From: Pseudomonas sp. Irchel s3f7
GTDB lineage: Bacteria > Pseudomonadota > Gammaproteobacteria > Pseudomonadales > Pseudomonadaceae
Direction of reading: 5' to 3'
DNA: 59,221 bases
NCBI RefSeq assembly: GCF_900187615.1
Contig: NZ_FYDO01000036.1
Location: forward strand, 1 to 59,221
The notes under the pieces are model-generated. The model saw only the letters and a program-made list of their open reading frames with translations, made no database searches and was not told the DNA's origin. The position numbers and the translations under genes are program-made. Shown piece after piece: positions 43,868 through 52,227 of the stretch. Each line of letters begins with the position of its first letter. Positions within the stretch are counted from its first letter, which is position 1.

Positions 43868-45025
43868 ATGATCTTCACCCAGGAACACGAAGCACTGCGC
43901 CGCACGGTTCGCCAATTCGTCGAGCACGAGATCAATCCGCACGTCGACGAATGGGAAAAAGCCGGACGCTTTCCGATCCACGAGATTTTCCGCAAGGCCG
44001 GCGACCTTGGTTTGCTGGGCATTTCCAAACCGGAAAAATTCGGTGGTATGGGACTCGACTACAGCTATTCGATCGTCGCTGCCGAAGAGTTCGGCACCAT
44101 CCATTGCGGCGGCATCCCGATGTCCATCGGCGTGCAGACCGACATGTGCACCCCGGCCCTGGCCCGTTTCGGCTCCGATGAGTTGCGTGATGAGTTCCTG
44201 CGCCCGGCCATCAGCGGCGAACAGGTCGGCTGCATCGGCGTTTCCGAAGTCGGTGCGGGTTCCGACGTGGCCGGGCTGAAAACCAGTGCGCGCAAGGACG
44301 GCGACGACTACGTGATCAACGGCAGCAAGATGTGGATCACCAACTCACCCAGCGCTGATTTCATCTGCCTGCTGGCGAACACATCGGACGACAAACCGCA
44401 CATCAACAAGTCGTTGATCATGGTGCCGATGAACGCGCCGGGCATCAGCCTCAGCTCGAACCTGGACAAACTCGGCATGCGCAGTTCGGAAACCGCCCAG
44501 GTGTTTTTCGACAACGTGCGCGTACCGCAGCGCAACCGCATCGGCCATGAAGGCGCGGGTTTCATGATGCAAATGCTGCAATTCCAGGAGGAACGCCTGT
44601 TTGGCGCCGCCAACATGATCAAGGGCCTGGAATACTGCGTCGACAGCACCATCGAGTACTGCAAGGAGCGCAAAACCTTCGGCAATGCGCTAATCGACAA
44701 CCAGGTCATCCACTTCCGCCTGGCCGAACTGCAGACCGAAATCGAATGCCTGCGGGCGCTGGTCTATCAAGCCACCGAGCAATACGTCAAAGGCCAGGAC
44801 GTTACGCGCCTGGCCTCCATGGCCAAGCTCAAGGCCGGACGGCTGGGCCGCGAAGTCAGCGACAGTTGCCTGCAATACTGGGGCGGCATGGGTTTCATGT
44901 GGGACAACCCGGTCGCCCGCGCCTATCGCGATGTGCGACTGGTCTCGATTGGCGGCGGTGCCGACGAAATCATGTTGGGGATCATCTGCAAACTCATGGG
45001 CATCCTGCCTGGGAGAAAGAAATGA
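43868..45025 (+). CDS. atuD: AtuD, citronellyl-CoA dehydrogenase
   Basis: A 385-residue FAD-dependent acyl-CoA dehydrogenase. N-terminal, middle and C-terminal domains are intact, with VSEVGAGSDVAG and MWITNS marking the FAD site and QYWGGMGFMWDNPVAR the C-terminal helix. Where many family members have IYEGTSEI, this protein has SIGGGADEI, so the usual C-terminal catalytic Glu is absent and the base must sit elsewhere, as in isovaleryl-CoA dehydrogenase. AGGAG precedes the ATG at 43868. Expected role: desaturation of citronellyl-CoA to geranyl-CoA. Confidence 0.87.
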   Translation: MIFTQEHEALRRTVRQFVEHEINPHVDEWEKAGRFPIHEIFRKAGDLGLLGISKPEKFGGMGLDYSYSIVAAEEFGTIHCGGIPMSIGVQTDMCTPALARFGSDELRDEFLRPAISGEQVGCIGVSEVGAGSDVAGLKTSARKDGDDYVINGSKMWITNSPSADFICLLANTSDDKPHINKSLIMVPMNAPGISLSSNLDKLGMRSSETAQVFFDNVRVPQRNRIGHEGAGFMMQMLQFQEERLFGAANMIKGLEYCVDSTIEYCKERKTFGNALIDNQVIHFRLAELQTEIECLRALVYQATEQYVKGQDVTRLASMAKLKAGRLGREVSDSCLQYWGGMGFMWDNPVARAYRDVRLVSIGGGADEIMLGIICKLMGILPGRKK

Positions 45026-45819
45026 ACAACCTGCCGGTTTGCCAGACCTTGTTGTTGGAACTGCACAACGGCGTGTTGCACGTCACCCTCAACCGCCCGG
45101 AAAGTCGCAACGCCATGAGTGTGCAAATGGTCACCGAATTGCGTTCGGTGCTGGCCTCGGTCCGCGATAAACCGGGGGTTCGCGCCTTGGTGATCGGCGG
45201 CGTCGGTGGGCACTTCTGTGCCGGCGGCGATATCAAGGACATGGCCAATGCCCGCACTCAGGGTCCGAATGCCCATCGCGATCTGAACCGGGTGTTCGGT
45301 GCGCTGCTGCAAGAGATGCAACACGCGCCACAGGTGGTGATCACGATCCTGCAAGGCGCCGTGTTGGGTGGCGGTTTCGGCCTGGCCTGTGTCAGCGATA
45401 TCGCCATGGCCGATCATTCGGCGCAATTCGGCCTGCCGGAAACCAGCCTCGGTCTGTTGCCCGCGCAAATTGTGCCGTTCGTGGTGCAACGCATCGGCCT
45501 GACCCAGGCCCGACGACTGGCCCTGACCGCGGCCCGTTTCGATGGGATCCAGGCTCGGAAGATGGGGTTGGTGCATTTTGTCGAACACGATCCACAGGCG
45601 TTGGCCGAGCGTCTCGACGAGGTGTTGGCCCATGTGTTGTGTTGCGCGCCAGGGGCCAACGCCGCGACCAAGAAGCTCTTGCTGGCGAGCGCCGGACAAC
45701 CGACGGATGCCTTGCTGGACGAGGCTGCCGAATGGTTCAGCGAGGCGGTGACCGGGCCTGAAGGGGTCGAAGGAACGATGGCCTTCTTGCAAAAACGTAA
45801 ACCGGGGTGGGCTTCTTGA
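45022..45819 (+). CDS. atuE: AtuE, isohexenylglutaconyl-CoA hydratase
   Basis: A 265-residue crotonase-fold hydratase. The oxyanion-hole motifs HFCAGGDIKDM and LGGGFGLACVSDIAMA are present, and LPETSLGLLP carries the family Glu. It would hydrate isohexenylglutaconyl-CoA, the AtuCF product. The start overlaps the atuD stop by 4 bases (ATGA). A REPIN begins 4 bases after its stop and separates it from atuF. Confidence 0.87.
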   Translation: MNNLPVCQTLLLELHNGVLHVTLNRPESRNAMSVQMVTELRSVLASVRDKPGVRALVIGGVGGHFCAGGDIKDMANARTQGPNAHRDLNRVFGALLQEMQHAPQVVITILQGAVLGGGFGLACVSDIAMADHSAQFGLPETSLGLLPAQIVPFVVQRIGLTQARRLALTAARFDGIQARKMGLVHFVEHDPQALAERLDEVLAHVLCCAPGANAATKKLLLASAGQPTDALLDEAAEWFSEAVTGPEGVEGTMAFLQKRKPGWAS

Positions 45820-45822
45820 AAG

Positions 45823-45900
45823 CATCGCTGGCAAGCCCGCTCCTACAGGTTCTGTGTGCGACATAAACCCACTGTAGGAGCTGGCTTGCCAGCGATGAGG
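45823..45900. repeat. REPIN between atuE and atuF
   Basis: ATCGCTGGCAAGCCCGCTCC from 45824 and the inverted CTGTAGGAGCTGGCTTGCCA, followed by GCGATGAGG to 45900, enclose about 25 spacer bases. It lies inside an operon, where REP hairpins often protect upstream RNA from 3' decay. Confidence 0.85.
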
Positions 45901-45936
45901 CCCGACCAGACACCGCAACTTTCAGAGAGCCAACCC

Positions 45937-47898
45937 ATGCCCGGACTCAAAAAAATCCTCATCGCCAACCGCGGTGAAATCGCCTGTCGCATCCAGCGCA
46001 CCGCGCAGGCGCTGGGCTATCGCACCGTTGCCGTGTTCAGCGATGCCGACGCCGACGCCTTGCATGTGCAGATGGCCGACGAAGCAGTCAACATCGGCCC
46101 GGCTCCGGTGCAACAGTCTTATCTGAACATCCCGGCAATCCTCGACGCGGCACGCCGCACCGGGGCGGACGCGATCCATCCGGGTTACGGTTTTCTTTCG
46201 GAGAACGCCGGATTCGCCCGCGCCTGCCAGGCAGCCGGCCTCACCTTCATCGGCCCAAGCCCCGAAGCCATCGAATTGATGGGCAGCAAGCGCCTGTCGA
46301 AAATCGCCATGCTCGAAGCCGGTGTGCCGTGCATCAACGGCTATCAAGGTGCGCAACAGGACGACGCCACCCTGAGCCGTGAAGCCGAACGAATCGGTTA
46401 TCCGCTGATGATCAAGGCCAGCGCTGGCGGCGGTGGTCGTGGCATGCGCCTGGTGCATGACGCAGGGGATTTGCTTGCGCAGATTCGCACCGCGCGCTCG
46501 GAAGCCTTGAACGGCTTTGGCAGCGATGAACTGATTCTCGAGCAGGCCTTGATCGAGACTCGTCACGTCGAGATTCAACTGTTTGGCGATCAGCACGGCA
46601 ACCTGATTTACCTCGGTGAGCGCGATTGTTCGATCCAGCGCCGCCACCAGAAAGTCATCGAAGAAGCGCCCTGCCCGGTCATGACCATCGAACTGCGCCA
46701 GGCCATGGGTGAAGCCGCGCTCAAAGCCGGGCGAGCGGTGAATTACGTCGGCGCCGGCACGGTGGAGTTTCTGCTGGATGCCCGTGGCCAGTTCTACTTT
46801 CTGGAAATGAACACCCGGCTGCAAGTGGAGCACCCGGTGACCGAATTGATCACGGGATTGGACCTGGTGGCCTGGCAGTTGAACGTGGCCGAAGGGCAAG
46901 CGCTGCCATTGCGTCAGGAACAAGTGCAGCTCAACGGGCACGCCATGGAAGTGCGCTTGTACGCCGAAGATCCCGCTCAGGGATTCCTCCCGCAAACCGG
47001 ATGCATCACGGGGTGGGAGCCGGGTCTGCAGGACGGTGTGCGGATCGACCATGGCTTGATCGAAGGCCAGACCATCAGCCCGTTCTACGACCCGATGCTC
47101 GGCAAGATCATCGCCCATGGCGCCACCCGCGAAGAGGCGCGGCGCAAGTTGCTGCGCGCAGTGCAAGACACCGTGCTGCTGGGCGTGCACGGCAATCAGC
47201 GCTTGCTCGCCAGCCTGCTGGAGCATCCACAATTTGCCAGCAGTGATTTCAGCACCGGGTTCATTCAGCAACATTTCGCCAACGATGCCTGCCTGCAACC
47301 GCTGGTGCCGAGCGCCGAACAACTGGCCATTGCTGCGGCGCTGCTTTATCACGCCTCGGCGATGACGCACCCTGCCCCGCTGGCCGGTTGGCGCAACAAC
47401 GCCAGCGTGCCACTGCACTATCGTGTCGGTGCCGAGGATCAGGACTGGCCGGTGCAATTGCACGCCGTACCTGGCGAGCCATTGCAAATTCAAGCCGCCA
47501 GCCGCCATATCAACCTGAAGATCATTCAGTGCGACGGGCGCTGGGCCACCCTGGAAATCGACGGCATCCGTCAACGCCACGCTTATCGCCTGGAGGCCGG
47601 GCAACTCTGGTTATCCACCCGTCCGGGCAGTTTGCGCTTGGAGGATCGCACCCAGGCGCCGGTCAGCAGCCGGACCAGCATCAGCACCGGCACCCTCAAG
47701 GCGCCCATGGATGGCGCGATTGTCGATGTGCTGGTCAGCGAAGGCAGCGCTGTGAGCAAGGGGCAACTGCTGGTGGTGCTGGAAGCCATGAAAATGGAAC
47801 ACCCGCTCAAATCGGGTATCGACGGTGTGCTCAAGCGTTTGCAGGTGCAGGTCGGCGATCAAGTCAAAAACCGCCAGATACTGCTGGAGGTCGAATAA
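45937..47898 (+). CDS. atuF: AtuF, geranyl-CoA carboxylase alpha (biotin) subunit
   Basis: A 653-residue subunit with biotin carboxylase (1-450; ATP loop KASAGGGGRGMR, active-site region EMNTRLQVEHPVTE), a linking domain, and a C-terminal biotin carrier domain (VLEAMKMEHPLKS, Lys biotinylated). It works with AtuC. The ATG at 45937 (MPGLKKILIANRGEIACR) is the usual start; the upstream open frame lies in the REPIN. Being 118 bp from atuE, it may be expressed at a different level from atuABCDE. Confidence 0.88.
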   Translation: MPGLKKILIANRGEIACRIQRTAQALGYRTVAVFSDADADALHVQMADEAVNIGPAPVQQSYLNIPAILDAARRTGADAIHPGYGFLSENAGFARACQAAGLTFIGPSPEAIELMGSKRLSKIAMLEAGVPCINGYQGAQQDDATLSREAERIGYPLMIKASAGGGGRGMRLVHDAGDLLAQIRTARSEALNGFGSDELILEQALIETRHVEIQLFGDQHGNLIYLGERDCSIQRRHQKVIEEAPCPVMTIELRQAMGEAALKAGRAVNYVGAGTVEFLLDARGQFYFLEMNTRLQVEHPVTELITGLDLVAWQLNVAEGQALPLRQEQVQLNGHAMEVRLYAEDPAQGFLPQTGCITGWEPGLQDGVRIDHGLIEGQTISPFYDPMLGKIIAHGATREEARRKLLRAVQDTVLLGVHGNQRLLASLLEHPQFASSDFSTGFIQQHFANDACLQPLVPSAEQLAIAAALLYHASAMTHPAPLAGWRNNASVPLHYRVGAEDQDWPVQLHAVPGEPLQIQAASRHINLKIIQCDGRWATLEIDGIRQRHAYRLEAGQLWLSTRPGSLRLEDRTQAPVSSRTSISTGTLKAPMDGAIVDVLVSEGSAVSKGQLLVVLEAMKMEHPLKSGIDGVLKRLQVQVGDQVKNRQILLEVE

Positions 47899-47968
47899 GC
47901 CTCTAGGCGGAACCGCCGGGTTTGGCTACGCTCAGCGCTATCAAGACGCGGATACCAGGAACCCTGCA

Positions 47969-48511
47969 ATGCCTCACTGGCTGGTCATTGATCTGGAAGC
48001 CACCACCGATGAGGGTGGTTGGCCGATAACGGAAATGGAAATCATCGAAATCGGCGCGACCCTGGTGGACCGCAAAGGTCGGGAGCTGGATCACTTCCAG
48101 CGCTTCGTCCGGCCGTTGCGGCGGCCCTTGCTGACGCCGTTTTGCCGGGAACTCACGCACATCACCCAGGCCAACATCGATACCGCACAACCGCTGAGCG
48201 AGGTCTGGGCGGATTTTGAGCGCTGGCTTGGCCAACATCACACACACCTTGAAGGCTGGGTCAGCTGGGGCGACTACGATCGCAAACAATTGCTGCTGGA
48301 GTGGCAGCAGCTGCAACTCGCCAGCGTATTGGCCAACGTGCCCCACATGAACCTCAAGCAGCGGTTTGCCAAGGTGCGGCGGCTCGAACGTCCGCTGGGC
48401 CTCAATGGCGCCCTGCAACTGGCCGGCTTGCAGTTCACCGGCCAGCAACACCGGGCACTGGAAGATGCGCGCAATACCGCACGGCTATTGCCGCTGGTTC
48501 TTCCGCTTTAG
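47969..48511 (+). CDS. DEDDh 3'-5' exonuclease (ERI-1/KapD-like)
   Basis: A 180-residue exonuclease. The metal-binding residues are visible: DLEATTDE near residue 8 (motif I), the Asp in SWGDYDRKQ (motif II) and HRALEDARNTA (motif III, HxAxxDA). This layout matches KapD and ERI-1-like RNases rather than DNA polymerase epsilon chains. Substrate (RNA or DNA) is not shown. AGGA precedes the ATG. It occupies the position where P. aeruginosa has atuG, but is unrelated to terpene use and has its own terminator. Confidence 0.85.
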   Translation: MPHWLVIDLEATTDEGGWPITEMEIIEIGATLVDRKGRELDHFQRFVRPLRRPLLTPFCRELTHITQANIDTAQPLSEVWADFERWLGQHHTHLEGWVSWGDYDRKQLLLEWQQLQLASVLANVPHMNLKQRFAKVRRLERPLGLNGALQLAGLQFTGQQHRALEDARNTARLLPLVLPL

Positions 48512-48526
48512 ACAGGTGACGACGCC

Positions 48527-48560
48527 AAGGGCCTTGTGCATACTGGCCGGCCCTTTTTAG
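48527..48560 (+). terminator. Terminator of the exonuclease gene
   Basis: AAGGGCC (48527-48533) pairs with GGCCCTT (48549-48555), followed by a short T run. The 3' arm and T run then recur as a 10-bp repeat. Confidence 0.7.
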
Positions 48561-48590
48561 CCCTTTTTAGCCCTTTTTAGCCCTTTTCGA
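48551..48590. repeat. Tandem 10-bp repeat in the ppnP leader
   Basis: CCCTTTTTAG occurs three times in a row (48551-48560, 48561-48570, 48571-48580), followed by a partial fourth copy CCCTTTTCGA. The first unit contains the terminator's 3' arm. The array ends at the ppnP ribosome site GAGGA. Confidence 0.9.
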
Positions 48591-48600
48591 GGAATCGCCC

Positions 48601-48885
48601 ATGTTTAAAGTCAACGAGTACTTCGACGGCACCGTCAAGTCGATCGCCTTTGGCACCGCAGAAGGTCCGGCGACCATCGGCGTCATGGCTCCGGGCGAAT
48701 ACGAATTCGGCACCAGCCAGCGTGAAATCATGCACGTCGTGAGCGGCGCACTGACGGTCAAACTGCCGGACAGCAGCGACTGGGAAACCTTTGCCGCCGG
48801 TAGCCAGTTCAACGTGCCTGCCAACAGCAAGTTCCAGCTGAAAGTGGCTGTCGACACCGCTTACCTGTGCGAATACCGCGGCTGA
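48601..48885 (+). CDS. ppnP: PpnP, pyrimidine/purine nucleoside phosphorylase
   Basis: A 94-residue cupin-fold protein (formerly DUF1255/YaiE) that splits several nucleosides to base and ribose-1-phosphate. The family sequence runs through the whole protein: MFKVNEYFDG, SIAFGTAEGPATIGVM, EIMHVVSGALTVKLP and YLCEYRG. The length equals the family norm. A ribosome site (GAGGA) precedes the ATG, directly after the 10-bp repeats. A single gene closed by a strong terminator. Confidence 0.92.
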   Translation: MFKVNEYFDGTVKSIAFGTAEGPATIGVMAPGEYEFGTSQREIMHVVSGALTVKLPDSSDWETFAAGSQFNVPANSKFQLKVAVDTAYLCEYRG

Positions 48886-48909
48886 AACCACGGTTTTTTT
48901 AGCGCAACA

Positions 48910-48943
48910 AAAAATGCCCGTGTCCTTGGACACGGGCATTTTT
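48910..48943. terminator. Bidirectional terminator between ppnP and the MOSC gene
   Basis: AAAAATGCCCGTGTCC (48910-48925) pairs perfectly with GGACACGGGCATTTTT (48928-48943) across a 2-base loop. A and T tracts on both sides suit the convergent genes. Confidence 0.93.
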
Positions 48944-48957
48944 CATTCCTGGCACGG

Positions 48958-49764
48958 CTATTCGAGGATCTCTACCGGCATGCCGACTTCGAGTCGGCCA
49001 TTGCCATCGTTGACCAGGTTCTGGCCAAACATCGCGCCATCTGCTGTGGAACGGTACTTCTGCAAGGTCGCAAAGGGTTCGCGATCTACACTGCGTTCGC
49101 CGGTTTCCGGGTCGATGGTGGTCAGGATGCAGCGTGAGCACGGCTTGACCACGCGGAACTCGACCTCGCCGATACGAATGCGTTTCCAGCCATCCTCGGC
49201 GAAGGCTTCGCTGCCCTCGATCACCAGATTCGGTCGAAAACGCAGCATTTCCATCGGGCGACCGACCTCCTGTGACAAGTCCTCCAAAGACGCCTGACCG
49301 ATCAACAACAGCGGGAAGCCATCGGCAAACGCCACCTGATCATCATCTTTGCCGAAGCCCGCCTGAGTGGTCCGTGCGCGGTCCAGCGGCACTTGCACCA
49401 GACGTGTCGGTTGACCGATGAACTTGCTGACCCAGGCCGCCGCCGCATCACCGGCATCGGGAACACGCAAGGTGTCGCGCCAGATCGTCACGCCACGCAG
49501 TTCCGCGTCACTGCCGGGCAGCACCACGTTCATCGGTGAATGGCCGGGAGCACTGAGGGTCAAGCCGCCTTCGGCATTCCACAAGGCCGACAGCTGACTC
49601 ATCTGCGCCACCGCCCGCTGGGTCAGGAAGCGCCCGCTGGACTCATCCACCAGCATCCAGCGTCGATCTCCGTCCAGCCCCAATTTGTCGAGACCGATCT
49701 GTTGCAAGGCTTCACCCCTGGCGGATTTCAACGGATAACGATAAAGCGCGCTCAAACGCAGCAT
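48958..49764 (-). CDS. MOSC-domain protein (YcbX/mARC-like)
   Basis: A 268-residue protein with an N-terminal beta-barrel (LYRYPLKSARGE) and a MOSC domain. KPCSRCILTTIDPETG contains the Cys that ligates molybdenum in YcbX and mARC enzymes, which reduce N-hydroxylated compounds. YcbX has a C-terminal ferredoxin domain; this protein lacks it and would need a separate electron donor. The ATG at 49764 has GGGAG about 8 bases upstream. Molybdenum cofactor genes lie about 6 kb away but are not linked. Confidence 0.87.
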   Translation of the reverse strand: MLRLSALYRYPLKSARGEALQQIGLDKLGLDGDRRWMLVDESSGRFLTQRAVAQMSQLSALWNAEGGLTLSAPGHSPMNVVLPGSDAELRGVTIWRDTLRVPDAGDAAAAWVSKFIGQPTRLVQVPLDRARTTQAGFGKDDDQVAFADGFPLLLIGQASLEDLSQEVGRPMEMLRFRPNLVIEGSEAFAEDGWKRIRIGEVEFRVVKPCSRCILTTIDPETGERSVDREPFATLQKYRSTADGAMFGQNLVNDGNGRLEVGMPVEILE

Positions 49765-49832
49765 AGCCGGCTCCCTGGATGGCAAAAAAGCCACCCTATA
49801 CGAGCTTGCTCGACGAATCAAAGAGCAAAAAC

Positions 49833-49920
49833 CTGTAGGAGCGAGCTTGCTCGCGATGGTGTATCAGTTACATCCCTGCCGGATGTGCCGACGCGATCGC
49901 GAGCAAGCTCGCTCCAACAG
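49833..49920. repeat. REPIN between the MOSC and cheV genes
   Basis: CTGTAGGAGCGAGCTTGCTC from 49833 and its inverted copy (from CGCGAGCAAGCTCGCTCC to CAACAG at 49920) enclose about 35 bases. It lies just after the cheV stop on the minus strand. Confidence 0.85.
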
Positions 49921-49935
49921 TGGTCGAGGACTTGA

Positions 49936-50871
49936 TCAGGCCGGAACTTCGTCAAGCATCAGACGCTGACGCACCACGTCGACGAGTTTGTCCGGCTGGA
50001 ATTTGGACAGGAAGTTATCGCAGCCGACTTTCTTCACCATCGAGTCGTTGAAACTGCCGGACAACGAGGTGTGCAGCACCACATACAGCCCACGCAGACG
50101 CGGATCGTTGCGGATTTCGGTGGTCAGGCGATAGCCGTCCATTTCCGGCATTTCCGCATCGGTGAAGACCATCAGCAGTTTGTCGGTCATGTCCACGCCG
50201 GTGTCCGCCCAGGCCTTGAGCATGTTCAACGCTTTCATGCCGTCGCTGGCGATGTGCATTTTCACCCCCAACTGCCCCAGGGTGTCGCGCAATTGCGCCA
50301 GCGCCACGTTCGAGTCATCCACCAGCAACACTTCACGGCCCCGGGCGCGCTCCAGCACCGGATCGGCCAGTTTTTCACGGGACACCTTGGCGTTGTACGG
50401 CACGATCTCGGCCAGGACCTTTTCCACATCGATGATTTCCACCAGCTGATCATCGACCTTGCTGATGGCCGTCAGGTAATGCTGGCGGCCGGCGCTGGTC
50501 GGCGGCGGCAGGATGGCTTCCCAGTTCATGTTGACGATACGGTCCACACCACCGACCAGGAATGCCTGCACCGAGCGGTTGTACTCGGTCACGATGATCG
50601 TGCTGCCGGGTCCCGGCACCAACGGACGCATGCCGATGGCCTGGGACAAGTCGATGACCGGCAGTGTCTGACCACGCAGATTGACCACGCCGCACACGAA
50701 AGGATGGCGCTGGGGCATCAGGGTCAACTTCGGCAACTGCAGGACTTCTTGCACTTTAAAGACGTTGATCGCGAACAACTGGCGTCCGGCGAGACGGAAC
50801 ATGAGAATTTCCAGGCGATTCTCACCCACCAGTTGCGTGCGTTGGTCTACCGTGTCGAGAATGCCGGCCAT
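49936..50871 (-). CDS. cheV: CheV chemotaxis coupling/response protein
   Basis: A 311-residue protein with an N-terminal CheW-like coupling domain (about 20-165; GVVNLRGQTLPVIDLS) and a C-terminal receiver domain (about 180-305) with phospho-Asp in VFTDAEMPEMDGY and Lys in LSKFQPD. It would couple chemoreceptors to CheA and tune adaptation. The ATG at 50871 (MAGILDTVDQRT) has TGGAG upstream; a GTG at 50904 would add 11 residues. A sigma-28 promoter lies about 45 bp upstream, linking it to the flagellar regulon. Confidence 0.92.
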   Translation of the reverse strand: MAGILDTVDQRTQLVGENRLEILMFRLAGRQLFAINVFKVQEVLQLPKLTLMPQRHPFVCGVVNLRGQTLPVIDLSQAIGMRPLVPGPGSTIIVTEYNRSVQAFLVGGVDRIVNMNWEAILPPPTSAGRQHYLTAISKVDDQLVEIIDVEKVLAEIVPYNAKVSREKLADPVLERARGREVLLVDDSNVALAQLRDTLGQLGVKMHIASDGMKALNMLKAWADTGVDMTDKLLMVFTDAEMPEMDGYRLTTEIRNDPRLRGLYVVLHTSLSGSFNDSMVKKVGCDNFLSKFQPDKLVDVVRQRLMLDEVPA

Positions 50872-50914
50872 CGATGACTCCAGGTCTTGTTCGGATGAAT
50901 TCACTTAAGGAAGG

Positions 50915-50941
50915 TTATCGGCAATGTTTGCCGTAGCTTGA
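50915..50941 (-). promoter_or_regulatory. Sigma-28 (FliA) promoter of cheV
   Basis: On the minus strand TCAAGCTA (50941-50934), 11-base spacer, then GCCGATAA (50922-50915). The -10 matches the FliA consensus at all 8 positions, and the -35 matches TAAAGTTT at 5 of 8. The remaining gap to 51302 shows no other feature I can assign. Confidence 0.8.
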
Positions 50942-51302
50942 CCCCTCTAAAATGCCACGCCCAAGCATTGATGTCACATTAACATCATGCTTTACTGGCG
51001 CCGTGATTGACCTCTGTCACCTCCGCGCCCCACGACCATCATTTGTGCATTAGGTTCCGCTGCATAAGGGATTCCCCTAGCAACAATCAGGTGCAACCTG
51101 ATATTCGCAATATCCAATTGCCATTAATGTGACGCCATTCTCATTGCATGAACGGAGTCAGGCTTTTGTGTGCGATCGCAGGTAAGTGGCCAACCACCCT
51201 CTCGTCCTTCTCAGGCTGCCTCCAGGCCGGTTCAAAACCGGACTCCTTTCTCGTCGGCACACACGACACCCCCCTCATTTTAATGACGTTGTGGAGATAA
51301 TC

Positions 51303-51773
51303 ATGCCGAACGACCGTAAAGAGTGGGCTCAACGAATCCCGGAGTTTCTTGTCGAGGCTGAAACGCTCCTGGGTAAAACCGAGGAATGCCTGAGTCATTT
51401 GCAACTGATCAGCAATGACAAGGATGCCATCGACTGCATGCTCAGCAACTTGCTCAAGCTGGCCAACAGGGCTGATGCGCTGGCGTTGGCTGCCGTGTCG
51501 GAGTTCTCACTGCACATCCATGGCCTGCTGAACCACGCACAGAATCACATGAGCCTGCATGACGAGGCCCTGAGCGCACTGAAAGACTGCCTGACCCTGA
51601 TTGCCTGGCAACTTGAACTCATCGACCAGACCACAGGCCAGCTCAGTCTCGACGAATCTGAACAGACGACGTTGATCGAAGCCTTTGCCTTTCAGGTCGG
51701 ACACAGCCAGTTTCAACTACCCGTCAACACCAGGCCATTCACGCGCGTGTCCTACCTGGAACGGCAAGCCTGA
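51303..51773 (+). CDS. Helical Hpt-like protein of unknown function
   Basis: A 156-residue all-helical protein. The pattern of helices (EFLVEAETLLGKTEECLSHL, then NLLKLANRADALAL, then LHDEALSALKDCLTLI) resembles a histidine phosphotransfer domain. The usual HxxKG is not at the expected place; instead a His pair occurs in LHIHGLLNHAQ. It may be a degenerate Hpt or an unrelated four-helix bundle. GGAG lies 8 bases before the ATG at 51303. It is divergent from cheV, which makes a signalling link possible but unproved. Confidence 0.6.
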   Translation: MPNDRKEWAQRIPEFLVEAETLLGKTEECLSHLQLISNDKDAIDCMLSNLLKLANRADALALAAVSEFSLHIHGLLNHAQNHMSLHDEALSALKDCLTLIAWQLELIDQTTGQLSLDESEQTTLIEAFAFQVGHSQFQLPVNTRPFTRVSYLERQA

Positions 51774-51862
51774 AATCATCAACCGATGCTGGGGCGCAAT
51801 GTTTTAGTGGGCGCCGATATTGGCCTGTGCGGATGTCGCTTTTAAAACCTTCCTGCATAAGC

Positions 51863-51890
51863 GACTGTTTGTAACTAACAGTCATTCTTT
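51863..51890 (+). terminator. Possible terminator after the Hpt-like gene
   Basis: GACTGTT (51863-51869) pairs with AACAGTC (51877-51883), followed by ATTCTTTT. It is 90 bp beyond the stop codon. The rest of 51774-52227 is AT-rich and carries no gene I can support; it should contain the promoter of the kinase gene. Confidence 0.45.
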
Positions 51891-52227
51891 TAGCCAGTTA
51901 CATTCTGTATTCCATCTAAGGTTTTGCCTGGCATTAACACAGGCATCGACCACACTTTGTCCATTATGGATCCATAAGCCAAAAGCCCCCTTTCCTGACT
52001 TCTGCATCGACCCCACGCGCGACCAACGATTTCTTAAGTGCTATTATGCCGTCCATTAGTTGACGCCAAATAATGGTAGTGTGCGTGCCGACTACACCGG
52101 CGAATCAGCTCAGGCTGATGCAAAAATAAAAAACACACCCGTTGAAGTCGACGCGTCACCAGACAAAACAGAGACTTGTCCAATTGGCTGGTCTGCCCGC
52201 AGCGAACATCCATTGGCTCCATCCGTT

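Noticed and set aside
50972..51133. GTCACATTAA and its inverted copy TTAATGTGAC about 150 bp apart
   Set aside because: Ten-base matches at this distance can arise by chance, and neither lies at a clear promoter.
51228..51242. CCGGTT...AACCGG hairpin upstream of the Hpt-like gene
   Set aside because: A 6-bp stem with a 3-base loop alone is too weak to call a riboswitch or operator.
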